Below, in pieces: positions 1 through 11,064 of a stretch of DNA of 64,000 nt (positions are counted from its first letter, which is position 1; each line of letters opens with the position of its first letter). The stretch is from Sipunculus nudus (lineage: Eukaryota; Annelida; Sipuncula; Golfingiida; Sipunculidae), in contig CM049318.1 of NCBI GenBank assembly GCA_026874595.1, positions 34,619,956-34,683,955 of the forward strand. The letters are read 5' to 3'. The notes under the pieces were generated by a model. That model saw only the letters and a program-made list of their open reading frames with translations, searched no databases and had not been told where the DNA came from. The translations under genes were made by a program, and so were the position numbers.

Positions 1-20
1 CCTTCAGACAGGTTTCACTG
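1..20. mobile_element. Right end of a CAGTG-terminus inverted-repeat element, cut by the window edge
   Basis: TTCAGACAGGTTTCACTG followed by TA matches the right terminus of the element at 10859-11064. The rest lies outside the window. Confidence 0.45.
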
Positions 21-572
21 TAGAAGATATGTGTGAAATTACATCAATATATGCTTTAATTTATGTGGAGGAAAAGTATAAAAAAAGGGGCTATTTCTTC
101 TCATAGTCACTACTTGGTGCTGTAAATGTCACCAGACAGCACTGTTTGAGTATTTTTATTGGAGTGTACATAAAGTTAGGTCCTGTTGGCGAGGCTGTTG
201 GACTCCACTGCAGGAAGTGGAGAATTTCAGCTATTCTGTACCTGCCAGCTCGATATGAGCTTTTTATATAAGCTCAGTCGGCTTCATATTCAAGGGAGTA
301 TAAATTTTAATGATTGTCTCACATTCAGGTGTTTAATAGGCTTGCAATTTCACGATCTCACCAAAGAGTAAACAGTTATATATGAATAATTTAATATACA
401 GGCAAAACAATATGAGTTTGATGAGGGCCCCAAGTGAACATCAGACCATTTGAGATTCTTGTTCATCATTGGTAGATAATAAAAAAACTTTATAAGCAGA
501 TCATATAGTATTTAAATAACATTAATCTTTGGTTTATTAGTAACATAAAAGATGTGTTAATTGATATTTAAA

Positions 573-911
573 AGGCAAAAAAAAATAAAAAGGTATGGTT
601 CTCGTGGCACAGCGCACATCAATTTTAACCCTCCGCATCAAAAATTTTTATTTTTATTTTCAATAGAAACTTACTAATTTTTAGCTCCAGGCACTCGGAC
701 ATTTCTTTCAAGAAGATAAAATAATAAAATTTTGATAAGATTTCCTATATAATGCAGTGCTTTTACCTGCTTATTATCATGCTTTGTCATCTTATGATCT
801 TATGACATTTTTATCAAAACATAAAAAAAAAGGTAAAATAAAAAAGAATCACCCACCCCTACTGATTTCTGGAAAAAAGGGCCTGAGAACCAAACCTTTT
901 TTTTTAGCCTA
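573..911. mobile_element. MITE-like element, family A copy 1
   Basis: About 340 bp bounded by inverted termini: GGCAAAAAAAAATAAAAAGG plus TATGGTTCTC on the left, and GAGAACCAAACC plus a T-run and AGCC on the right. Two further copies lie at 20633-20948 and 60568-60847, with similar interiors (CATCAATTTTAACCC near the left end, ACTGATTTCTGGAAAA near the right). No coding capacity. Confidence 0.7.
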
Positions 912-1573
912 ATATCAGAATTCTTTTTACCTCTATATATAGCCATGGATAACGTACCTGAGATGCCATTAAGGCTATTAAACTCTACAGTATAAGTGAC
1001 TGGTCATCTGTATAGACAAGACATCTGATTTATGAAGGTTCTATTTTTGTAATCATTTCCCTGTTGCAAATATTGCTAATATAAAGCAAAACACGGTTCA
1101 AGTTCCAGTGCTGCCATGAGAGACATTTCAGAAGTACATATTTTTCTTTAAAATGAAATGTCCTGATACATTTAATCTCATGTTTTACCATATCTCAGTG
1201 CTATACTGTTAGTATTCTTGGTCAGATTCATCTAAAACTAGAAATCTGCATTCCCTATTATGGGATGCTCCCAAAACTGTGGTTGCATTCACTTATTTAC
1301 CCATATTCCCAGATTCATTCATGTGTAAGTGACTGTACATTTGTGAATATTTCTTGATGACTTTCCTGAACCCGGATCATGTTCCAGATCCACACTAAAA
1401 TATAATTGATTCTTCATTTAAAGATTCCTCAAATGCCCTTAAAATTGCATGAGATTCTAAATATGATTTCCTGATTTATGTTATGAACAAACATACTAAC
1501 ACACAGGAGCAGGGATGAATGCACACACTCCTGGTGGAGGCAAAAAACATTGTCTAAATGATTATTTATATCT

Positions 1574-2939
1574 CACACCTGTCACAATATTCTAAGCTTG
1601 TTATCACCTGTCACAATATTCTGAGCTAGTTATCACCTGTCACAATATTCTAAGCTAGTTGTCACCTGTCACAATATTCTAAGCTAGTTATCACCTGTCA
1701 CAATATTCTAAGCTAGTTATCACCTGTCACAATATTCTAAGCTAGTTATCACCTGTCACAATATTCTAAGCTTGTTATCACCTGTCACAATATTCTAAGC
1801 TAGTTATCACCTGTCACAATATTCTAAGCTAGTTATCACCTGTCACAATAGTCTAAGCTAGTTATCACCTGTCACAATATTCTAAGCTAGTTATCACCTG
1901 TCACAATATTCTAAGCTAGTTATCACCTGTCACAATATTCTAAGCTAGTTATCACCTGTCACAATAGTCTAAGCTAGTTATCACCTGTCACAATATTCTA
2001 AGCTAGTTGTCACCTGTCACAATATTCTAAGCTAGTTGTCACCTGTCACAATATTCTAAGCTAGTTGTCACCTGTCACAATATTCTGAGCTGGTTGTCAC
2101 CTGTCACAATATTCTAAGCTAGTGATCACCTGTCACAATATTCTAAGCTAGTTATCACCTGTCACAATAGTCTAAGCTAGTTATCACCTGTCACAATATT
2201 CTAAGCTAGTTATCACCTGTCACAATATTCTAAGCTAGTTATCACCTGTCACAATAGTCTAAGCTAGTTATCACCTGTCACAATATTCTAAGCTAGTTGT
2301 CACCTGTCACAATATTCTAAGCTAGTTGTCACCTGTCACAATATTCTAAGCTAGTTGTCACCTGTCACAATATTCTGAGCTAGTTGTCACCTGTCACAAT
2401 ATTCTGAGCTAGTTATCACCTGTCACAATATTCTGAGCTAGTTATCACCTGTCACAATATTTAAAGCTAGTTATCACCTGTCACAATATTCTAAGCTAGG
2501 TATCACCTGTCACAATATTCTAAGCTAGTTATCACCTGTCACAATATTCTAAGCTAGTTATCACCTGTCACAATATTCTAAGCTAGTTATCACCTGTCAC
2601 AATATTCTAAGCTAGTTATCACCTGTCACAATATTCTATGCTAGTTGTCACCTGTCACAATATTCTAAGCTAGTTATCACCTGTCACAATATTCTAAGCT
2701 AGTTATCACCTGTCACAATATTCTGAGCTAGTTATCACCTGTCACAATTTTCTGAGCTAGTTATCACCTGTCACAATATTCTAAGCTAGTTATCACCTGT
2801 CACAATTTTCTGAGCTAGTTTTCACCTGTCACAATTTTCTAAGCTAGTTATCACCTGTTACAATATTCTAAGCTAGTTATCACCTGTCACAATATTCTAA
2901 GCTAGTTATCACCTGTCACAAAATTCTAAGCTAGTTATC
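1574..2939. repeat. 29-bp minisatellite, about 47 copies
   Basis: The unit starts CACCTGTCACAATATTCTAA and continues GCTAGTTAT. Successive CACCTG starts are 29 bp apart (1576, 1605 and so on). Variants are single-base (ATAGTCT, TTGTCA, TCTGAGC) and recur in blocks. Every unit carries the E-box CACCTG and the TALE-type hexamer CTGTCA. There are no spacers, so this is not a CRISPR. Confidence 0.95.
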
Positions 2940-3079
2940 TGTGATTTCTGGCTGTTTGGAATTTCACATTATCAGGGCTCAACATTACCTTTTGAAAGAA
3001 CTTGCCAACTTTGCAATTAACCTCCAACATTTACTTGCCCTACATGAATTTAATCATGATACAAAAAAAAAATCAGACA

Positions 3080-3170
3080 AGAAGGAGCCAAATTTTGTCA
3101 TCATACCACCATTTTCTAATACTTTTACTTGCATTGTGCAGGTGGTTAACTGTTAATGGTGAGGCCTGAT
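3080..3170. repeat. Dispersed repeat fragment (TACCACCATTTTCT family)
   Basis: TACCACCATTTTCT, TTTTACTTG and TAACTGTTAATG recur in the same order at 19786-19852, and on the opposite strand at 46330-46390. No termini were recognised. Confidence 0.5.
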
Positions 3171-5744
3171 AATTTTAATAAGGATTGAAAGATATAGCAG
3201 AACCCATGAAATGGTATAAAATTTATAATGACCCCAGCTATGTTTGAGGTGGTTAGGATGGTTTGTGTGATTCCCACTGTTTAACTGTCAATTCAACAGT
3301 AATAGAATTTACTCCAATAGTAACACTCAACTGGTGGACAAATGATATTTAACTTTTTCAGACTAAGTAATACAGAGGTATGCCATACAAGCTTTGGATC
3401 AACTCTGAATTGATTTGGACTAGATGTAGCATTGAAGGGAAAAGTGTATGGAATTGAATTGATAGAATCAAAAATGGAATGAACTTAAGTTCAATTTGGA
3501 CTTGAAGAACACATGTTTAGATTAAATGAATTGATGGACAAATGTGCCAGCTGTCACGTTTTCTAAAGTATTGCTCATAAAAAGTTAATCTTTTGTGAAG
3601 TAGTTTGCTTTGCAGGTTAATGAAAAAAAAAAGATTTGCTCTGTCTTCGTTCAGAGTAATGGTATATAGACAAACTCTCTGCATGGGGGTTGCTTGGGTG
3701 ATGAGGACCGCATCACTGAGTGGGCGTGGTGCAGCTGCTCTTCTGGCTTGACCAGCTTCTGTCTTGATCTCTGTGCTGGAAGTTCTGGAGCTTACCTGGT
3801 GAGGATGCTTTATCAGCTGGGATAAAGATAAAGCCCTGTCTCACAAATGTAAAAGTATCATTTAATTGAAAAAGATACAGTGGTGATTCTGATTGCCTCC
3901 AGAATTAAATGTATTTTTCTTAATGAATTACTCAAACCTTCCACAAATTCTATATAAAATCCATTCATAATATTTAAATTAAATTGCTCACAGACAAACC
4001 ATCCAACCAACCATCCAAGCAACCAAGGGAAAAACAATACTTGGCAGATGTTTAATGAGCCTTTATTTCAGGTCATTACAGACTTAACTTTCTAACAGGT
4101 GACACATACAGGAACACATAATTATGATAATTTTTTTCTGACATTTTGGACTCTTTTGGCACATATTTCTCAAAATATTTTGTAATTTTTTTGTGTACCC
4201 AAAAGTTGCTGCACTGATGTTTAGGGGTGCATGAAATGATTGAGTCAAGCTAGCTGCAGGAAATTTTTTTTTGAGCATGAACATGCTCTGGGTATTACTT
4301 ATGTAATGTAAAGTTAATGGCAGAGATGAAGAGAAAACTAATACAAGATGATGGGTATATTGAGTTGTATACTGCAGTCCCAGACGGGACGTGACATTAT
4401 CAAGTGTTCATATCAGTATGATGCAACTTTTTACAACATAACTAACTGTTGAGTTGAGTGGGAAACTAATACAAGAAGATGGGTTCACTGAGTAGTATAT
4501 GGTTAAATGGACCAAAAACAACTATGGTTCGTCTTCGCTGCTTCCAGATAGTCAACAAATAGGTTCATTGCTTCTGTGTCCACCACGGGGATATGTCTAC
4601 GCATGGAAGATAAAATCACCCGACTCATGGCCCCATAGACAAAATCAATACCTGGGCTGTTCTGTATGCTGTCTTCACCCGTAGGGCAGCAAAACAAATT
4701 TACTACTCACATCAAATAACCTTCAACTCGGGAGCTCTGGTATCCGCAAGTTCCTCTTAGCTACGTAGCTTGTCCTTTCTCCTGGCCCACCGGTCCAAGA
4801 TTGCCAGCACGTAATGTACTTTGCCGTAATGGTATATTTCCAAAGATCTTGAAGGGACAGCGTGCTGAGACTCATTCAATTTGTATACGCAGGAAATGTG
4901 GTAAAAAGGTTCCCCATATTTTTTTTTTCAAGGTTAAGGACATGACGGTGCAGTGTGTGAATTTGTGAATTTAGAATGGTTCTAAACGAATACTAATGCA
5001 CGATTGTTTCAAAGAAAGAATTAGATAGCAAGCTTTTTTCACCAGTTTTACCAGTTTTGTTAATTATTGTTCTCTGAACTTTATACCATGGTTGAAAAAA
5101 TACATGAATGTGTGTTAATTAGCTTATAGGACTGTATACTTTTATAATGAGTCTTTTTTAAAACATCTTACATTATAGGGCATTATATAGGCATACCCTA
5201 TACTGTACTTGAGAATGTGTAGTAATATATTTGCTTAGTTCTGATATTGTTCTTTATTCCTACACACTATGTAGGACCATAATTTATGTACTTTCTGTGT
5301 ATTTGACCAGGTATTTGTACTATTATTTTGTGGGATTATGTACTTTTACTAATGGTTTTTGAAACCATATATTTGTACTACAGTGTGTTATCACTATGTG
5401 GGACCATATACTTTTGTACTTACAATGAATGGGACTAGATACTGTGTGTAATAAGACCACCTGTGGACTGGCCAAAAGTTGACTTAATTCACTGGTAATG
5501 TAATTAAACAGGTTAGTTATAATGAATGTGAATGCTTTCTGTTTACTTAAGGTTAGTCTTAAGAAACAGATGTTCTTCCAGAAGGGTTCCACAGTACTTG
5601 TACATGCTATGTATGAAGACTTATTCTCGTCTTCCTGTTTGTGAGATGATAGACTTGCACTTTATGTGTGTGGGATCATTTAGTTGCATATGGAGTATGA
5701 TACCACCTAAGTGTACCTCATTTTCTGTATATTGTGTGGTAATT

Positions 5745-5965
5745 AATAGACGTGCACTCGTTATACGGGGTACCTCATAATCTAGAGGTCTGGAGTTCAA
5801 ATCCTGGTCAAACCCCCATCATGCCAAGACCCTTGGGCAAGGTCCCATCCAGGAAGGGTTTAACTCCCTAAGTTGCTTCATGATACAGAAATCTAGAGAA
5901 GCTCCAGTCTGATGAGCCACTAGGCTAGGGGTAAAAGCCTAAAAGACTTTACTCTCCTTTACTGT
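5745..5965 (+). repeat. tRNA-derived SINE-like copy
   Basis: A B-box-like GGAGTTCAAATCCTGG near 5791-5806 is followed by a conserved-looking tail (CTTGGGCAAGGTCCC, CCAGTCTGATGAGCCACTAG). The A box is eroded. Confidence 0.45.
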
Positions 5966-6889
5966 TTAATTGGGACTGCATTCTATATATAAATATACTA
6001 AGTGGGAAGATCTACATTGAATATGATTTTATACTATGTGTTAAGATACATGGAACTGCAAAGAGTGCATGCTGCATACTTGACCATACCTTGTCGGAGA
6101 TGATATACTTGCATATAAAAATGTGTGTGATGTGTAGCTAGTGGTTTACTTAAACATAAAGTACTGAAGGTCTTATTCCGAGTAAATGGCATGGGAAATG
6201 CTATGTCAGACATTTTAGTTAAACAGTGATGAACATTATATTGTCTGAGGGCTAAAACCTAGCACTAGTGATTTAATAATTGATAGTAATAGTTTTAGAC
6301 TCTCCATTATCAAACTGTGGAGCTTTTTACTGATATTACAGTAAATTATTGGTCTCAGTCCAGTGATCAATTTTCAGTAAAATGACTATATTTGTACTCC
6401 AGGACAACCTTTAAAATTGGCAGCAGCATAATTGGCAAAATAATTTTCCTAATGGCTGTTATATTTTCCCATTTCAGTATAAGACATACAGGTCACATGA
6501 TGTAACTGATGAAACCAACGTAAAACTTTATTAGATGACTCTTTTGCATTTACTTTTAATGTAATTATTGCCATATTGCAGTATTGTTATAGGAATACAA
6601 ATTGAAAACAAAAGATAAAAAATATTTTTGGTGCTGGAACAGTTTATGAAGAATATACAAGATTACATTTAATGGTACATCATTTCCTGTTGTGGCCATT
6701 GATAATCATTATGCTCCATCTGCAGCTGTTTAGTATGTTAATGTATTACTATTAATACATCTAGCAATGAATGACTTGAGTAGGCATTTAAATTGGACTG
6801 ATAGTCTTGACAGCAGTCATATGGAAAAATACCCTATAATGGCTGTCTGTCCTATAACAATGATGGAACTGCACACAACCATTAACTAT

Positions 6890-7072
6890 CAGAAGCGGAT
6901 CCAGGAGGAGGGATCCAGGGGGAGTTTTCATCAGAAACATTTTTTTAGGGGCTTCAGATAAAATTTTACGGCTTCGATCCCCCCTTTTCCAGACCTGCGG
7001 ACCTTTTTTTTAGGGTTTCATTAGTTCTCCTGGGTTAAACCCCCCTTTTCCCAAATCCTGGATCAGCCCCTG
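6890..7072. mobile_element. 183-bp MITE-like element with flanking ACTAT
   Basis: The left end CAGAAGCGGATCCAGGA and the reverse complement of the right end, CAGGGGCTGATCCAGGA, match well. ACTAT occurs directly on both sides (6885-6889 and 7073-7077), consistent with a 5-bp target duplication. CAGGGG-type termini recall hAT elements, but those make 8-bp duplications, so the superfamily is left open. Confidence 0.6.
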
Positions 7073-8499
7073 ACTATTATTCTATGAATGAGCCATTAGC
7101 AAAAAAAAAAAAACACTGACTACAGAATAAGTCCCATCTCTGTGATCACCACCATCATTTCCTGTTCCTCATGCCTTATCTGTCAATCACATAGACCAAG
7201 GGAAGCATGCTTGTATGCAGGCAGAAATTCAATGTACATGCAGAAATTATCAGTTGAATCTGTATAAGAAATGGTTGGTGTTGTTGGAAAGTGAACATGC
7301 GTATTTAGGGAACAGTATGTCTGGTTTGTTTTAAGTAGAAGGATAATTGTAACTGATAGAGGGGAAAATGATGAAAATATACTTGCATGCCTCCTCATTA
7401 TTGTTTTCAGCTAAGTTTTCAATATGGTCCATACTACCACTCTGACATATCAATAGACTGTTTAGGTCAGATGTGCAAACTGCGGATTTGATAATTCTTG
7501 CCCATCCTTGAACTGATATTTCAGTTAGCTGATTTCTGCCACATAAGTTAATTACAGTTGTCCAGCCCTGGATACAAAAAACCTAAGATCAATATGAGAA
7601 TATTGTTTATTGTTACATAGTCAGTCAGCTTCATCAATTTCTTAAAAAGTACTTAAATTGCATTTAAAAGAAATAGGTCAGATGGGTTTATTAGTGGTTA
7701 AATATTAATAATTTTGAGATTTTAAGCAAGAAAAAAAAATACAACAGCATAACAGTGGAGTTTCTTTTATTGCTCTGGTGTACTTGTCCAGATGAGGACC
7801 AGAGGTCTCTATTGATTCCCGACACGTGGACCTGGCGTATGTCTTAAAACATTTACACTGGGTGGTATGTGTTGATACTAAGCTTAGAATTCCAGGGACC
7901 GTCTGGTGTAATGTATAATATAAACAGAAAAGCCAAGCTACCCTGACTCAAGGTGCATTAGATTTTGATAGATAAACTCTTGATTCTCTGTTTGCCTTTA
8001 TGTTTTATACATCATGTAAGAATAAACAACTGTGGTTGGTTTCAAATTCGCAAGGTTAACATTTTGCAATTTTCACCTTTTCACCGTTTCCTGATGGTTC
8101 AGTTTTTGCTATCTCAGCATACACTAACTGACACAAAGTGTATCCCTCATTTTATTTTAAAATTAATTATACAAAGTTATTTGCATGCAAAATTGTAAAG
8201 TTTTGACGAGGAACCAAGTGAATATCAACTGAATAGAAATCATTTTTCAATGTCAGCAGATAATTTGAAAGATCCAATTATTTATAATACTTATCTTAGA
8301 TTAAGGGTTACATACAAGGTCAGATATTATTTATATAATCATTCTTTTTTTTCAACTTGCCTTCGACAATGGAGCCTCTTATTCATGAAGATTTTGTTTT
8401 CGCAATAATTTCCCATTTGCAAACATCGCAAATTTGAAACCCTCCTGCATGAACAAAATGCCTCACAGTATGACTCTGCCACTGCAAACCTTTATCCAG

Positions 8500-8690
8500 G
8501 GTTAGGTAGTAACCTAGTGGTGACAGTGTTTGACTCAAGAGCTGAATGTTCCAGGTTTGAATCCCATCACTGCCTTGATGGCAGAATAGTGAAATTTTAA
8601 TAGAGCTTCAGATGTAAGCTGTTATGTCTTAACAAAAGCTTATGATGTCTGGAATAATTCCCAGCCCCTTAGGAGCCTGTTATCATACTA
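8500..8690 (+). repeat. tRNA-derived SINE-like copy
   Basis: CCTAGTGGTGACAGTG (A-box-like) and CAGGTTTGAATCCCATC (B box) are about 40 bp apart, as in a tRNA promoter. The rest does not fold as a tRNA. Confidence 0.5.
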
Positions 8691-10858
8691 ACATAGAAAA
8701 GTTTATAATCACTGATCAAAGGGTCCAATTTGGTGAAAACTTGGCACAAAAAGTAGTTTTAATATTAGCTTCACTAAATGAATAAGCACTAAGTCTTTGG
8801 TAGTATTATTGCCTTGACCCTTCTAAGGAATCATTGTGTATTAATAGTGCAAATATTGCATTCATAAAGCTGTCATATGAGGTTTATCTGTACCAAACTT
8901 TGAATTGTTGCCATATTTGTATTTTCCTGCCAAATTTCATATAATTTTTATTGACCAGTAAATTTAAAAAAAAAAAGAAAAGAATTGCTTGTGGACTCCT
9001 TATTTTGGCCTTTGAGTCCATAGAACAAATTATTTGTTTGGTGTGGCCTTATTTGAAAATGTTCAACTACCATAGATAAGCTTTCAGACAGGTTAAATAT
9101 TGTATCAATTCATCTTGCTGAGCAAATATCACAATGGGGCAATCAGCGGAAACTGACATAAATACGCTCCCCGTGAACAATTAACCAACCACAGGCTCCT
9201 GTAATCTTGTTATAAACAAAATCATCCCTGTAATTACCAACAACAGCAATAAATTAAATCAGAGTTGTTATGCAAAAGAGCTTAATGATTATTTACTCAA
9301 GTTTAGGCTTAGCTTTTCCACATTTTTAACTTAAGAATATCACAGTCAAAGTCTCAGTCACTTGTGTAGAACTGTTTGTTATTGCTCAGAGTATTGGTTT
9401 TATATGACCAAGTGACTTATGGTTTCCACAAGCTTAAATTAATCCTGGGAATTTTTTTATGTATTTTAAAGGTCTTGAAAGTGCCTCATATGAGGTAATT
9501 TTGAACATCTCCTTAAAAAGACCTTGAGTTTTGCACAAAATGCTGTCTATGGAAGAGCGAGTGAGGGCAGCAAGGCATGAAATGCATAAATCAGTTAATA
9601 AAGTTGCTGTATCCTTGTTTGTGCAGTATTATAACTTCAGTTATGTTAATGTTGATATCAAAAATGTCCTTGATTCACCTAAATTTGCTATATACTTTTG
9701 TAAATATTGGGCACTTACACACAGGCTGATGAAATGATGTGTAAATAATGTGAGCAAACGGCCCAAAGAGTGGTCAAGGAAGTAGTGGAAAAAAAACCTT
9801 TAAATCTGCAATTCTTTCCTTAAATTTTTAAAGACCTAATTTATAAGACCTTGAAGCTGAAAATCTAAAATTAGTGGGGGGGGGGGGGGGGTTGTTCTCT
9901 CTGGAAATAAATAAAAACCTGGTGGTTATTTAATCATGGATATCCAAATTTAATTAAAATTAACTCATTAATAACATATTGGTAAGTAAAGGTATAGATT
10001 GCATGGTTTAGTATAGTTGAAAGCTGGGTACTACTGCTACTATTGGACTACTTGATATAACAACACATAGCTAGGTGTATAACATTGTATGGTTTAAGTA
10101 GAAACATACAGACACAGCCTACATGCAGTTTTACCTGAGTATTACATAACAAAGCTGGTTACAACATTGTATTGTTAATGCTAGTGTTCCTCCATATTTC
10201 ACACTATGTAGGTATAAACATTGTAGGTACAGCTCTCAAGTGAATTGCTTCAGCCAGTGTCTTGTAATCCTGTAAACTGTAAAAGTGAATATGGTTAATT
10301 TAACATATACATTTGACCCATACTCATGACAGCAACATTTCATTCAGTTCAGGACAGAGGATTTCAATAAAATCTTATAAAGGGAAGCTAAAAAATGAGG
10401 CTTTTAAAACCATATATTAAATGATGACTACATTGTACAGTATAAGCATACAATAGATTTTTGTATTCCAACATGCAGTGTTGTTTTATCCCCCATACTG
10501 CCATCACCACTTCAGCCACAAGCAACTCGTAAAGCAAGATAATTGACTAAAACAGTATATTTGACACATCTTTTAAATCCAAATTGGTTTTTGCTTGGAG
10601 ATTGTTGAATTGGGTCCATGAATTTTACCACAACTTAACTCTGAATAATATAAATCAAAGCAAAACTTTGGATTTTTTTCAAGAATGGCTAGGTGAATTG
10701 ACAGGTCTTTTTTTAAATTTGCATACACATAGTTTTGGGTCAGAGGTCAAAGCCTCATTTTGGTTAGACTTGCATGTGGCACCACATATATATGACCTGT
10801 CAGTGTAGATATTTTACAGGAAGGGGAGCAGAGTTTTGAAAGATGATACAGCCAATTA

Positions 10859-11064
10859 CAGTGGAACTTGTCTGAAAGACCACCTGTCTTATGAGACCAC
10901 CTGTCTAATAAGACCATCAGTCTATTAACTTATAATTAAGACCACCCTTGGGTGAACCAAAAACATTCACATTGGTTATATCGGACCTATCTAATCAGAC
11001 CACCTGTGAATTAAGACCACTTTTAGCCAGTTACTTGGGTGGTCTCTTAATGCAGGTTTCACTG
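10859..11064. mobile_element. 206-bp CAGTG-terminus MITE-like element with TA flanks
   Basis: It begins CAGTGGAACTTGTCTGAAAG and ends GCAGGTTTCACTG, an imperfect inverted repeat, with TA on each side as in Tc1/mariner-type insertion. The interior repeats AAGACCACCTGTCT in both orientations. No coding capacity. Confidence 0.6.

Noticed and set aside
1574-2939. CRISPR-like regular repeats
   Set aside because: Units are directly adjacent with no spacers, and the context is an animal genome. It is a minisatellite.
4503-4697. 64-residue - strand frame with a protein-like look (VDTEAMNLFVDYLEAA)
   Set aside because: No recognisable family, no supporting neighbouring frame, and an overlapping + strand frame of equal length. 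Not supported as a gene or transposon fragment.
5905-5945. Hammerhead ribozyme core (CTGATGAG with a following GCC-ACTA-GGC stem)
   Set aside because: The GAAA box expected after stem II is absent, and the motif sits in a SINE tail.
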